A stretch of 64,000 nt of DNA from Tupaia tana. Lineage: Eukaryota > Chordata > Mammalia > Scandentia > Tupaiidae. Every line of letters starts with the position of its first letter. Position 1 is the first letter of the stretch. Below the pieces are notes generated by a model, which saw nothing but the letters and a program-made list of their open reading frames with translations, was not told the origin of the DNA and made no database searches. This document shows positions 45,151 through 57,035 of the stretch, in pieces. The stretch lies in NCBI GenBank assembly GCA_026018925.1, contig JAKSZU010000002.1, positions 51,945,337-52,009,336 of the forward strand, in the 5' to 3' direction. Both the position numbers and the translations under genes were made by a program.

Positions 45151-45469
45151 AAGAAGACAGCAGCTACTTGGGCACCCATAGTCCAGGAGGTATACCAATA
45201 CCCTCACTGAGATCAGGGTGGGCCGCACCTCTTCCAACTGCTGCTAGGGCATTCTGTGCCTGAAACGATCCTGTGGGACAGTTACTGGGCCAGGCCACTT
45301 GTCCTGCCTGGCTAAACAAGAGACTATATGCTTTGCTCCAAACCTCTCCTTCCAGCTCAACACCAAGGGAAAAGCCAGAAGGTAAGAAGTACCATATAAT
45401 CCATCAGATGATCAGAAACCACCACAGAGGCTCAGAAATACAGAGAATCAAGAAAATTTCTCCACCCCA

Positions 45470-46391
45470 AGGGAAGAGAACAGCCCTTCATCATCCACAG
45501 ATAGTACAATGGAACTCATGGAAATGTCAGATAAAGAATTTAGGGTATTCATAGTAACAAAGCTAACAGAGATGCAAGAGAAGTAAGACAACAAACCCTA
45601 GAAAATGCAGGAGAAAAGAGACAGTGAGTTCCAGGAGGTGAGGAAGTTCTTCCATGATCTGAAAGAGGAAATACACACCATAAAAAAGAATCAAACAGAA
45701 CTGTTAGAGATGAAGGCTGTAATACAGAAAATCAAAACTTCCCTTGAAAGTATTAAAAGCAGATTAGATCATGCAGAATCTCAGATGTAGAAGACAGAAC
45801 CTCTAAACTAGAAAAATTCACCAAAAAGACTGAGAAAATAACCCCCTAAAATGAGCATAATATATGAGTAATACTAGGTACCATTAGACATCCAAACATC
45901 TGGATAATCAGTAATACAGAATGTGAAGAAACTAATCAGGTCATTGATAATCTATTCCGTGAAATCCTGGAAAAAAATTTTCCAAATTTGGAAAGGCATT
46001 CAAATATCCAGACCCAAGAAATACAAAGGACCCCACATAGAATCTACCCAAGAAGATCTTCTCTAAAGTACATTATAGCCAGATTGACCAAAACCACAGA
46101 GACAAGACACTAAAATTCCCAAGGGAAAAACATGTTACTTTCAAAGGACTTCCCGATATAACATTGGACATCTCATCGGGAACAATGCAAGCAAGGAAAG
46201 AATGGGAAAACATATTCAAAGCATTAAGGGAAAAACATTTTCAACCAGAAATACTGTACCTGGCAAGATTATTTTTCATGTGGGAAGAAAAGATAAAAAC
46301 ATTCTCAGATAAACAAAACCTAAAAGGATTTGCCAACACCAGACCAGGTCTTCGAGAAGTTCTGACGGGAGCGCTATACCAGGAAAACTGA
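45470..46391 (+). pseudogene. LINE-1 ORF1p, decayed (HAL1-like copy 1)
   Basis: ORF1p is the RNA-binding trimeric protein of LINE-1. Three stretches read in partly different frames: 45605-45790 gives the coiled coil (EFQEVRKFFHDLKEEIHTI, TELLEMK); 45892-46110 gives the RRM to C-terminal part (NFPNLERH, QTQEIQRTPHRI); 46164-46391 gives the C-terminal domain and end (ARKEWENIFKAL, YLARLFF, LREVLTGALYQEN). A stop follows at 46389-46391. The N-terminal Met of copy 2 is not preserved (aatacag replaces aatatgg). Several frame breaks and stops lie between the pieces, so no full protein can be made. Human ORF1p is 338 residues; the intact form of this lineage would be about 322. Confidence 0.85.
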
Positions 46392-47272
46392 AGACAGACA
46401 AATAAGAGAACAAAAAATTACCAAGAAAAAGGCCAACTTAATGGTAGGGACAAGTTCTGAAATGTCAATAATACTGTTGAATGTTAACAGGAAGGTCAGA
46501 CCACAGTAACACTGCAAATTCAACAAAAGAGAGATTATAGTTCAGAGAGACTGAACTGGTGAAATAGAATGATATGACTTTTTTTAAATAAAAACATTAC
46601 TGATTTTCCTCTATGCTTTGTCTCCCAGATTTAAAGATGTCTGTTTTCTGTTGAGTTGTTAAGTTCAGCAATTTGTAAAAGAAATTTTTTAATTGCAACA
46701 TAAACTTTTCTCCCTTCCTGACCCCTTTGCAATTGGAAAATATTTGTGAGCATTCTAATTTTGTGGCAGAATGGTTACTTGTGTAAGTTCAATAATATAA
46801 TACTATTTGTTGCCTTGCATCAGAAATTGAATTCTTATGGGGCTTTGTGCAAACAACAGACCAAATTGAGATTAACCTAATTTTTTTTTTTTTTTTTTTG
46901 CAAATAAGTTAGTTTATACCTCTCTTTAGTAAAAGGGGGAATGGAGAGAGAGAAAAAAAGTTTCAGAAGGAAATTACGGTGCACTTGTCACTAGATTCTA
47001 GTTTTGTCCATACTTTAAGATCTTTTGTGAATCAATAAAATGTGGGGGGGAAAAGTTTAGTATGGAAGGGAGGGAGGGGAAGGTGGAAGGAAAAAACTGG
47101 TAAAAGTATGCTTAATTGACAAAAAATGAGAAGCTATTTGCTGATGATAATGTATATAGTAATATCTTTGTCTTGACTGACATGCATGGTATTTGTGTTG
47201 GAAAAAGAACTGTATACTGTAAAAACATGTGATTAAATGTAAATAAATTTAAAAAATAAATTTAAAAAAATT
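46392..47272 (+). other. 3' region of HAL1-like copy 1
   Basis: 881 bp. Contains a T-run (about 46881-46899), caataaaatgtggggggg at 47034 and a G-rich polypurine tract at 47041-47097 (gtatggaagggagggagg), typical of L1 3' UTRs. Ends gattaaatgtaaataaat, then A-rich. Confidence 0.7.
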
Positions 47273-47346
47273 GTAGGACTGAGTAAGGCAAATGCAGGAC
47301 CGAGTGACGCGTCTCTGTGCCCATAGCATCAAAACCTCTCTTTGGG

Positions 47347-47622
47347 GGACCAGCAGTTAGCATAATGGCTCTGTCGCCGAACTCCCATGTGGTCGACTGC
47401 AGTGTAAGTCCCAGACCCAGTGGCTTAAACTCATGCCGGGTGTGTGCCCAAGATCCCAAGAGGAGAATGGAGGAGAAGAGATTGAGGTGTGACCATCCCC
47501 CCTGGGGGGTGATTTCTCGCTTTCTATCTCTATCTCTGTCTCTCTCTGAGTCTTTCTGGCGAGCACACATGCCCTATAGCAAAAACTTCTCAAAAAAAAA
47601 CAAAAACAAAAACAAAAAAAAC
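47347..47622 (+). mobile_element. SINE-A copy
   Basis: gggaccagcagttagcataa head; one short deletion near gtgtgtgcccaagat; palindrome intact; tail a mixture of A and CAAAA. It follows the HAL1-like element at 74 bp. Confidence 0.9.
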
Positions 47623-48237
47623 CAAATCTCTTGCAAAGTCAGATGAGGAGCCTTGTAAAGTCTCTTCTAACCTGGAGAGTCGCTGGCTCTGTGCATGATG
47701 CTGGTTTTAGCCTAGGAGATTCAGGGAGCAGATGGGGTAGGCTTGATCCATACAACCATTAACAGGCTCTCAACCAGCTGTATTTTAAAAAAAGTTGGAA
47801 CCCAGTAGTTTTAAGCCATGGCTTTGGAATAAGTGACCCTGCCACTGTGAAAGATTAAAAACAAAGCCAGAAACAGTTTTGTTTTAAGACATGAGCAGTA
47901 ATAAATGACACTTTACTACAAAGAGTAGGAGGAGAACTAGGGGCCCTGACCTCAGTTCTTTTCTTAAGTGCAATACAGCTTTCTCAGAAATCACTCCTTC
48001 CTTGTCAGTGAGCCTTCTGCTCTGCTCTAGGTTGGCTTTGAAACCAGCCTACATGTGCCTGGAGCCATGGCGGGCTAGGCTGTGTCTCTTAGGCCAGGAA
48101 AGAGAGGTCTGCTGTGGGCCGTGAGCTCTGGATAGAACATACTTTAGCTGGTGGTTTATAACTTCCAAAGAGTTCGACGGACAGCTTTCCTTCGTACTCT
48201 TGCCCAGTGTGGACATTAGGTAAACACTGCATATATA
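47623..48237. other. Unassigned unique sequence
   Basis: No exon or recognisable repeat. Confidence 0.4.
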
Positions 48238-48625
48238 AGGAGACTTCAAAAAGTTCACAGAAAGTGGAATTAAAGTGGAAGTTATTTTGGTGAAAAAAAA
48301 AAAAGGGAAAGCTATGCAGTTTTTTTTATAATATGTTTCTTTTTTAAAAGAGTTTTTGCTATAGGGCACTTGTGTTCTCCAGAGAGACAGAAAATGAGAA
48401 ATCACCCCCACAACCACCCCAGAGAAGATGGCCATGCCACAATTCCCTCTCCTCTGTTCTCCTCTCAGGATTTTGGGCATGCACACACATCTGGTGTGAG
48501 TTTCATGCTGCCAGGTCCAAGACTCAAACTGTGGTAGGCCATGTGGGAGTCCAGCAATGTAACCATTACACCATCCACTGGTCCCCATAATATGTATCTT
48601 TTATGAACTTTTTGAAGCCTTCTAG
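48238..48625. mobile_element. Palindromic MITE split by a SINE-A
   Basis: agacttcaaaaagttca at the left (48242) and tgaactttttgaagcctt at the right (48606) are inverted copies. The SINE-A at 48336-48586 splits it. Flanks are TATA-rich, as for mariner-type TA duplications. Confidence 0.7.
48336..48586 (-). mobile_element. SINE-A copy inside the MITE
   Basis: ataatatg at 48328-48335 and 48587-48594. Mid-age: CpGs decayed, palindrome replaced by ccccacaaccaccccagag. Confidence 0.9.
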
Positions 48626-48944
48626 TATAAAATATACAACTCAACCTGTCTTCACACATCAAGAGGCATTTTTATTGTATATTAGGAAGAATGTCTTTAT
48701 ATAAATTCTTTCAATTTGCCAAACACTTCTGCTCATCCCTATCAGATTTCCTACTGCTTGACTTGGACAGGCATGTGCCCTCATGGTCACGTGGCCCCCT
48801 TGGATAAAAGCAGTCACTTTATGTGCTGTATGCTGCTGATAAAACTCCTACGGCTGTCTTCTGAGCAGTCAGGGGAATATGAACAAGTAAATAATTTCTT
48901 CAGTGGAAGAAATCCTGCAAACACATGCTTCCTTGTGTGGTTAG

Positions 48945-49085
48945 TCACTCTTCCGTTGATTCCCTGCAGGTGCTTATTTCACAGTATTTGATTATCGGTT
49001 CAAGGCCCCTCAAAAGCAGGTACTGCACCTTCTTCCTCTTCAGGTTTGTAGCTCCTAGCCCAGGGTTCCGCAATAGATAGTGAGT
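48945..49085 (+). mobile_element. L2 3' end, sense, weak
   Basis: ggcccctcaaaagcaggtac, gtttgtagctcctagcccag and caatagatagtgagta follow the usual sense L2 3' end. Confidence 0.5.
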
Positions 49086-49954
49086 ATTATGTTGTGGTAT
49101 TAAAAAAAAAAAAGATACTTCCTTGTTTCTGGTTACTAGCACAGTTTCTATAATCCCGAGAATTTCCTGAGCGACAGAAATATCTTTTGTCTGCAAATGA
49201 GGTGGCTCAAGGGAAGGGGAGGGGAGGGCTATATAGCTTCCTGATGAAAGCTGGTCACCAAAAATCAATAGTGATTAGAGGGTGAGAATTTTCAATTTTC
49301 AGCAATTTCAATTTCCCTACCTCTCCCCTCCCACTCCCCATCCTCCTCCTCCCGCACAGTGGTAGGGAAGAGGGTCCGGAGATTGATTTCAGTCATCCCC
49401 TCAATGGCCAGTGATTCAATCATATCATCATAATGAGGTTTTGATTAAAATTCTGAAGCAAGGCTAGGAGAATTTCTGGGTTGGTGAACACGTGGGTGGC
49501 AGGGAAGACGTGCCCAGTTGCTCCCCCATCCCTTGTCCTGCCCATCTCTTCCATTTGACAGTAAGCTGGTAGTTGTAATAAAGTGCTTTCTTGAGCTCTG
49601 TAAGTCATCCCAGTGAATGATCAAACCTGAAGAGTGGTCATGGTAGCCCCCAAATTGTAGCCAAGTTGAAGAGAAGCATGAGTAGCCTGGGGACCCTGGA
49701 CTTGAGCCTGGTGTCTGAAGTGGGGCATCTTGTGGGACTGAGTCCTTGGCTTGTGGGGTCTGTGCTAACTCTGAGTACTTAGTCCTCAGTTAATTGAATC
49801 GTTGGACACCCAGTTGGTGTCACAGACTCGGCTGATGTAGGAACACTCTTGTTGTTGGAAAAATAGTACCACAGATATATTATGCCAATAATTGAGAAAA
49901 AATGTAAAGCATGGCATGACTTTGCAGACTTTGCTCCAATTTTGTGAAATATTA
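49086..49954. other. Unassigned unique sequence
   Basis: No exon or repeat; a short poly(A) at 49103-49114. Confidence 0.4.
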
Positions 49955-50490
49955 AGCATTCTGTCTGTGGCAGTGTAACACTCCCATTGAAAGAGAGGTC
50001 CTCTCCGTGTCCCCTCCTTTGAACGTGAACAGGTTTGTAACTGGTTTAACCCATTGGTGGAAGTGACACCATTTACTTCCATGCTGGATCGTAAAAGGTC
50101 ATGCAGCTATCATCCGGTTCTCTCTTGGCATTCTCACTCTGAGGGTCCCTTCTGGAACCTAGCCACCGTACCATGAGATATCCTAGCTACCAGCAAGGCC
50201 ATATGAAGGCGCTCTGGTCAGCTATCCCAGCTGAATCTGCTCATTGTCATACCCGCTAGGGGACAGCCGTGTGAAAGAAGACACCTCCAGATATTTCTAG
50301 TACCCATATGTCTGAGAAACCACAACCATTCAGCTTCTCAGATGAGGCAGAATCCTTCAGCCGAGACGAACCATACCTGCTGTGGCCTATACAAATTTCC
50401 GGCCCATAAAATCCATGAACACAATCCCATGGCTGTTGCTTACACTGTTGTATTTAAATTAATTTTTTCACAGTAACATTAACTAGAACA
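49955..50490 (+). mobile_element. MLT1-type MaLR LTR (fossil)
   Basis: ggtttgtaactggtttaacc, ggtggaagtgacaccattta, gatcgtaaaaggtcatgcag, then tctctcttggcattctcac, and the end gtaacattaactagaaca. Order as in MLT1 LTRs. Old and broken. Confidence 0.7.
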
Positions 50491-50639
50491 TGGTGTCCTC
50501 AACATTATGTAAAAACCAGCTGTTTAAAACTCCCTTTCTCTATTTTACGTGATTCTATTTATCATGAGGACTATTGTATTGCAAATGTATATAAAACTAG
50601 GCTGTCAGAATTCAGTTAACTGTTAGTTATTGAAAGAAC

Positions 50640-50828
50640 AGATGAGGACAAGTGAGAAATAACCCCCTGGGGGGATGGCCATGCCACAATCCCTTTTCCA
50701 CTCTCCCTCGGGGGTTACTGGCACACATGCACACACACCCAGCGTGACTCTCAAGCTGCCAGATTCAGGACTTGAACTGTGGTCAGTCACGTAGAAGTCC
50801 ATGCCTTAACCACATCACCTGCTGGCCC
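50640..50828 (-). mobile_element. SINE-A copy, 3' truncated
   Basis: gacaagtgagaaataacccc to cacctgctggccc (minus-strand head). The tail and pyrimidine part are missing. Confidence 0.8.
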
Positions 50829-51011
50829 AGGTGATTTTTTTAAAAGAAAACATAAAGTGTGATGGCTTTTCAGGATGGAGGGAAATGCTTTTCACATATG
50901 GCAATTCTTTTACCACATAATTTCTTTAACAGCTGTGATTATTTCTTAGCTAAATTGCTAGAGATGGATGCGGAGGTAAATGGCACACCTGTTTTGAAGG
51001 CCATCCACTCT

Positions 51012-51247
51012 GGCCCAGCCACAGTGGCACAGTGACAGCACAGCCTGCTGCAATGCCGGAGGCCATATGGAAAGTGGGGATGGGTTTCTGGGCAACCATT
51101 CATGCTGAGTGCATGTGCGCCCACCTGTGGTCCTGGCTGACTGGGAAAACTGGGGAAGTGGGAGGGAGTTGTGGCGTGAGACCCTGTAGAGGACATTTCT
51201 CTCTCTGTTTCACATAAAAGAGAGAGAGAAAAAATAAATTAAAAATA
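51012..51247 (+). mobile_element. SINE-B copy
   Basis: ggcccagccacagtggcac head; gtgcgcccacctgtggtcct; ggagttgtggcgtgagaccc; aaaaaataaattaaaaataa tail. Flanks aaggccatcc and aaggccattg suggest an 8-bp or longer duplication. Confidence 0.8.
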
Positions 51248-51347
51248 AAGGCCATTGGTTCCCATGACCAAGTTGCTCTCACTCACTTCTAACTCAATAT
51301 CCTTCCTCCCTCCAGGTTTGGGGACATGCTCTGGGAGGAGATATGAG

Positions 51348-51351
<4 letters not shown>

Positions 51352-51380
<29 letters not shown>
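51352..51380. repeat. (TG)n microsatellite
   Basis: About 14 TG units. Confidence 0.95.
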
Positions 51381-51383
<3 letters not shown>

Positions 51384-52245
51384 CTGGGTCCCCATCACTC
51401 TACTGCTTCCAGGCCCTCTGGAGGAAGGGGTGGAGAAAGGTGGAAGAGGTAGAAAAGGGACAAAAGTCTATTTACTCAGTGTAGTCCTTTCTTAGGGCTT
51501 AATACCCTCTGAGCATTAGGCATGAAGACAGATGTACAGTCATTTATGGAGCACTTGGGTAAGTTCTTCGGGGAATCTTTGGGTTGCCTCCCTCAATATG
51601 GTGACCTCAGATGGGGGATGTGCTATCGGCCCAGCCCCAATTCCAGCTCACACCAGAGAACCGCACAGATAGTTCCCAAGTCTGTCTCCATGCAGAGTCG
51701 TCTTGGGGCAGCGTGCCAGCAAGGCAGCACAGCCTGGTTGCCTTCCTCGACAGCCACTGGCCGTGGGCAACTCTTGCATTCCCATCATGAAGTAAGAAGG
51801 GGTTGGGGGCAAGAGAGGTGCTTCCTTTCTGTGTAGTGCCATCTCTAATCAGCTCCTTATCTGCTCTCTCATGCAGAATGCAGATCAGCAAGTTTACACT
51901 TGATGCAAATGTGTAGGGAATGAGATACCAGTCTCTCCTTGCAGGCACCTCCAAACCCTATGATTCATCTAGGTCAGGATCCAAAGCATTTCTCTAGGTC
52001 AGGAACTTCATAGCAATGCCTCCTTCCATTTCCACATCTTGGGCCTATAGAGTCTGGAGTAGGACTGAGGATGGGGATGGGCTGAGGGAGAACTGTGGGG
52101 ATGGAGCCAGGAGAACTTTACAGGACGGAGACAAAGGCATGGGCCTCTGCTTCTTGACTCTTTAGTTTTAGCTCTAATAATCAGACAGCAGGAGAAGTTC
52201 CATTTGATACTTTCTTATGGTGATTGGTTATATAATTATAAAACA
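51381..52245. other. Unassigned unique sequence
   Basis: Open frames of 104 and 115 codons on opposite strands overlap at 51522-51954, but neither has a supportable product or splice sites. Confidence 0.4.
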
Positions 52246-52513
52246 GGGGCCAGCAGGTGGCAAGGTAGTTGAGGCAACTGCATTTCCTCAAGGCCAACCA
52301 CAGTTCGAGTCCTGGACCTGGTGGCTTGAAAATCACACTGGGCAAATATGTATGTCGAAGATCCTGAAAAGAGAGTGGAGGAGAAGGGTTTGAAGTGTGA
52401 CCATCCCCTAGGAGATGATTTCCCATTCCCATTTTCCCTCTGTCTCTCTCCTCTCTGGAGACAGAATGTGTCCTATGGGAAAAAAAAAAAAAGAGAGAGA
52501 GAGAGAGAGAGAG
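52246..52513 (+). mobile_element. SINE-A copy, older, with (GA)n end
   Basis: ggggccagcaggtggcaagg head, cagttcgagtcctggacct (B box kept), decayed palindrome (atcccctaggagatg) and A tail followed by a (GA)n run at 52494-52513. Confidence 0.85.
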
Positions 52514-53210
52514 TGAAAAACAAGAAAAAAATTATACAATATTGTCTACAAAAGAATAAAATGGATCCATTTAAATTCCAAGGACTAGTTACTGGGAAAT
52601 ATTTATTGACAGTGTTTATTGATATATTACAAAACAAAAAACTTAAGCACCCAAACCACATAATTCCACGCTTACAAAGTACATATTGTTGTGTAAGTGC
52701 ATAGGCAAAAATCATTAGAAGAACGCTTTACCAAATCATTGTTTTCCCAGGATAATGCTTTAGGTGATTTATTTTCGCCTTGGTGTTTTTTTGTGGATTT
52801 CAACTTTCTATGATGAATGCATAAACAAAAAATTGTTACTGAAATATAAAATAAAATGCAAAGCCTCCTGCTTATCCACCCCCCTCAAGTGTTCTTTTTT
52901 GCTTATTAACTTCTGAGTTTCTAGCACCCATGGAGCTGTTCTTTTACGAAGCAAATGAAGAAGCAGAACTAAGACCCACACGTGCTAAATTCTCAGCATC
53001 AGCAAGTGCACACGTGTGCAGGGCCTGTACCAACAGAGGCCAACAGAGCTCAAACAAGCTAGCCGCATCAGCAAGGTTTCCGGAAGGTCCCTGGAGCAGT
53101 GGTCTACTCCCCAGGTTCACAATGGAAAAACTGCTGATTTGAAATCCTTGCAGCAGAATTTCAAAACCTGAATGATTCTAAAGTGCCGCCAAGGTTAAGA
53201 ACTGCTACTC
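52514..53210. other. Unassigned AT-rich sequence
   Basis: No exon or recognisable repeat. Confidence 0.4.
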
Positions 53211-53454
53211 AAGAACCAGACGATGGCACAGTGGTAACACAACTGGACTTACCTAGAAAGGTCACAGGTTTGAGTTCCAGGACCTCCCTCTACATGCTGG
53301 GGGCTTGTACCTGTGCCTGTGACTGGAGCTGGCTGAGGCTGGGGCACTGCAAAGAAAGGCTGGGGAATGATTGTGACATGAAGACTCTGCTGGGGGTCTT
53401 ATGCTCTCTCTCTCTCTCATAGAAGTCAATAAATAAACTTAAAAAAAAAAAAAA
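53211..53454 (+). mobile_element. SINE-B copy
   Basis: aaccagacgatggcacagtg head; gggcttgtacctgtgcctg; gattgtgacatgaagactc; aagtcaataaataaacttaa plus A tail. A-type B box (gtttgagttcc) is partly kept. Confidence 0.8.
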
Positions 53455-53614
53455 ATCTCTGCCCAGGAGTGGGAGACTCACCTGCAAACTCATCTTCCTC
53501 TTTTTCCAGGCACCTTCTCTAGCAGTTCCTATCTTTTCCTACATTAATTATCTGAAAGTATTTGATTGCAAATGCTGCCTAAAAATTTAAAACTAGAAGC
53601 AGGGGGGCAAGAGG

Positions 53615-54045
53615 ATAAGGGTTTTAGGCCACTTGGCATTGAATAGTGTCTTCAAAAGATCCAAATCTACCCAGAACCTTAGCTAAAATGAAGTTATACT
53701 AGGTCAGCATGGATCCTAAAGCCAATGATCAGTGTCCTTATAATGAGAGGGAAAGTTGGAGATACACTGACACACGGTGGGAAGGAGGCCTGTGAAGATG
53801 GAGGCAGGAATCCTTCTGTAGCAATGCAGCTGCAAGCCATGGAGTGCTGAGGATGCCAGCAACCTCCAGAAGCTAGGAGAGGCATGGGATAGTTTCTCCC
53901 TCAGAGCCTCCAAAAGGATTAGTCCAGACACAGTGATTGTGGACTTCTGGCCCTCCTGAACTGTGGGAGACTAAGCTCATTGTTTTAAGCCGCCAGTTCA
54001 TGGCAATTTATTACAGCAGCCCTAGGAAACCATTACAAGCCATTT
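53615..54045 (+). mobile_element. MaLR-like LTR (fossil)
   Basis: ttaggccacttggcattgaa, gtgtccttataatgagagg, ccagaagctaggagaggca, ggacttctggccctcctga, then ttttaagccgccagttcat and gcagccctaggaaaccatta. Placement in the MLT group is by wording; family uncertain. Old and broken. Confidence 0.6.
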
Positions 54046-54584
54046 CAGCTTTCCCCAGAAGCAGCAAATCCATGCCCCACTACAGCTCTATAAGAGGTAA
54101 ATGCACTCCTTAACACAGGTCTTTTCTGGACCTCAAAGAACTCTTCTCTGAAGGCCCAGTTCTCTTTGTGCACGTGGAAGAAATGCACCTTAGATGAGAC
54201 CTGTCCATTTCCTTTCAATTATGTGTACACTGGACCTGTTTGGTTTGCCAGGAGGAAAAAATACCCCTCACTACATGTTTTGTTCCATTGCTTCTCCCAG
54301 CTCACTCAGGAGACCTTTCTTATTAGATTCACTCACCTGGTAACTAATGAGAATTTCCAGCCTTTGAAAAGCAATTGCTTCTAAGTAAAAGAAGCACTTC
54401 TCTGAAAGAGGCAGGAAAAACTGTACATACCCTAAACAAGCACTATTATGAATAGAAGTTTGCTATTTTTGCTTCAGTCTTGAAAATTTTCTTCCATCAG
54501 GACAATCTTTGATAGAGAAAGGGAGAATGGATAAGACCTTAGTGGACATTTACTTTATTTTCTAGCTGTCCAAGGATCACAGCC
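54046..54584. other. Unassigned unique sequence
   Basis: No exon or recognisable repeat. Confidence 0.4.
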
Positions 54585-54770
54585 AACTATGTAAATCATG
54601 TTCCATTTAATTGAATAAATAATGATTGCATGCCCTAGATCTGTAATAGGGGCTGGGTATGCAAAGAGACTGCTGCCCTCAGAAAGCCACCAGGAAGCAG
54701 GCAAGTAACAATAGAGCACAGACTGGATGCAGAACACACATGCTAAAGAGAGACATGGAATGAACTTCCA
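54585..54770 (-). mobile_element. Possible L2 fragment, antisense
   Basis: ataggggctgggtatgcaaa, gccctcagaaagccaccagg and gcaggcaagtaacaatagag resemble the antisense L2 3' region. Weak. Confidence 0.4.
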
Positions 54771-54850
54771 ACTGAACATGGTGAATTGAACATGAATGTT
54801 TATCCCTGCTCCCTCCTGAAATGGCACTAAAATGATTATAAACGAATGAA

Positions 54851-55060
54851 ATATATATCGTATATGCACACATATATAATATAAATATATACACATATAA
54901 CATAAATACATAAATACAAATATATTAATATAATATTAACATAGAAATACAAATATACTTATATAAATATAATATAAATATGTGTATACATATATAAATA
55001 TCTATAAATATTAGTCTGTATCTATCTACATATAAAGACATACATATCCATACACACACA
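54851..55060. repeat. AT-rich low-complexity tract with TATA and CACA runs
   Basis: Alternating ata/tat sequence with interspersed ca, more than 200 bp, without a fixed unit. Confidence 0.85.
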
Positions 55061-55967
55061 CAACCCAAAAGGACGAAGACAATTGAGGAAGAGACCTAAT
55101 GAATGAGAACAGTCATGAATTTGGAAGGATGGAAAACAGAGGAAGGAGAGGAACAGAGAAATCCGACTCTAAGTATCTGTAAAAGTGACATGGATTAAAG
55201 AAACAGCAGCCCACAGAACTCCACAGAGGGTGGAGAATTGGAGAGGCCTGAACTATGACGGACACGAGGTAAAAACAAGAGGTTTGGTTGAAGTTCTGTT
55301 AAGGAGAAATTAGATCCCAGTGTACTCACCTGCCTGCAGCAACTAAGGGGCCACATTTTCATACCCAAGTAGGAGTTCATTGGTGGAGAGAAGGACCTAG
55401 AACAGGACTCTCTGCAGTCGGAGCAGAAGAGTAGGGAAAGTACTGTCCTGAGAGTGAGCATTGACTTAGTGAGCTCAAAGAATCCCAGTCCTCTTTGTCC
55501 CCCATTCCCAGGGTAACAGGTGTTTAACCCTCAGGAAGAAGACTGGTGAATTTTCTCTGGAGGAAATGAACAACCCTGGAGAAAACACATGCAGATAATG
55601 GCCGCTTGGGTTTCTGAATTTTAAAAAGAAGAAAGGAAAAAAAGAAAAGAAAACTGAGTCTTCTCGGAATCATTTTACAGGTTCCCACCCTAAATCCCCC
55701 AAGCCAATTGTTCAGCATTTCTCCTCAAGCACACAAGAGTTTTGATCACCTTTTAGTGTTTCATGAACAACCCAAAGATCCTTTGACATTTGAGGAAATC
55801 TTTAACCTGAAAAGCAGATATCAAAATAATTAAATAGCAAAAGAAAACTCAGAAGAAAGAGAAAACAAGAAAACTAAAAACAAAACAAAAATCCTATAGT
55901 TACTAGCTTTGAAGAGAAAAAGCATTCTCAAACCAAGAAGAGTTTGCTATTAAAAGGGAATTATTTG
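55061..55967. other. Unassigned unique sequence
   Basis: No exon or recognisable repeat; purine-rich near 55620-55660. Confidence 0.4.
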
Positions 55968-56203
55968 GGGGCCATTAGATGGTATAGTGGTTAAGGTGCT
56001 GGACACCCATGTGGTTGACTGTGGTTCAAGTCCCAGACCTACCGTCTTGAAACTCAAGAATGGAGAAGGGATTGTGACATGGCCATCCCCCTCATGGATT
56101 ATTTCTCACTTTCTGTCTCTCTGTCTTTCTCTGTCTCCCTGGTAAGCACACATGCCCTACAGCAAGAAAAAAAAAATCTCTCAAAAATAAATAAATAAAA
56201 TAA
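55968..56203 (+). mobile_element. SINE-A copy with internal deletion
   Basis: gggggccattagatggtata head, tgtggttcaagtcccagac; about 40 bp between cttgaaactc and aagaatggagaagg, including the gcccaagatcc block, are missing. The palindrome is decayed. Confidence 0.85.
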
Positions 56204-56224
56204 AAGAGAATATTGGGACAACAA

Positions 56225-56508
56225 CATAAAACTAATGGGCATAGGTCTAGTGATTAAGGTGACTGTATCCCACATGGTCAACTGCACAGTTTGAGTCCTG
56301 GCCCTGGCAGCTTGGAAAACACAGTGGGTATGAGTGTGTGCATGCCCCAAATCTCAACAAAATGGAGAAATGGAGGACAAGGGATGCAGCCTGACCACAC
56401 TTCATGGGGGTGGAGGGTGAGTGCTGCTTTTTATCTCTTCCTTTCTCTGGTAAGCGTGTGCACTCCCTGTCAACAACAACAACAATAACAAACAAGCAAA
56501 AACAAAAC
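56225..56508 (+). mobile_element. SINE-D copy
   Basis: gtctagtgattaaggtgact head, cacatggtcaactgcacag, gcatgccccaaatctcaac, acttcatgggggtggaggg and (CAA)n tail. Confidence 0.7.
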
Positions 56509-56845
56509 TTCATGGGCAATACAAATATGATAGTAGAAACAGAAATAAATATTGAACTGATTAACTGATGATTGAACTTAAATGGAAGATATCATCCAAA
56601 GGAGTTTTATAATCTTATTGGAGAATTTGTGAAGAATTTGTGACAGTAATGTAAAAACAAGCAAAAGAAAGAAAAAAGTCACTATGTATAGTAAAACAAA
56701 AAGTTGCACAAGAAAGGAAATGAAATTGAAGTTTACTGTTTGGCTTGGTCATGAACAATTACATGATCAAAATAATACAGGCACTGAATGCTTACTAAAA
56801 AAAATGGTGGTATTACATTAGGGTTTGTTGTTGTTTTGTTTTGTT

Positions 56846-57035
56846 TTGTAATTTTATTTCAAGTTCTTTTATACATTTAATCACATTATTTAGCTTGCAA
56901 AGTGAATATTCCAACATGTGTACATGTCTCCCCAGTCCAGTTGATAATACTATAAAGTTACCTTCAATAGATAATAACCCATTTCTTTGTCCCATGAGGT
57001 TGGAAGGAGGGGAAATAATAGTAGAACATAAAAAA
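56846..57035 (-). mobile_element. Possible L1-type 3' end fragment
   Basis: On the minus strand it ends gtgattaaatgtataaaag, aacttgaaataaaattac and A-rich. It has the same 3' end as the copy at 17949-18125. Confidence 0.4.

Larger units (their letters stand above)
45160..47272 (+). mobile_element. HAL1-like (ORF1-only L1) element, older copy
   Basis: A 5' part without match, a decayed L1 ORF1 (about 45470-46391), and an 881-bp 3' part ending in an A-rich tail at 47272. There is no ORF2 sequence between ORF1 and the tail. The shared phrase ggccaacttaatggtaggg just after ORF1 matches the second copy at 62823-62842. The 5' boundary is uncertain and no target duplication was found. Confidence 0.75.

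Noticed and set aside
46392-47272. L1 ORF2 remains after ORF1 in the HAL1-like copies
   Set aside because: I looked for endonuclease and reverse transcriptase motifs (such as FADD) in all plus frames of both 3' regions and found none; there are no long frames.
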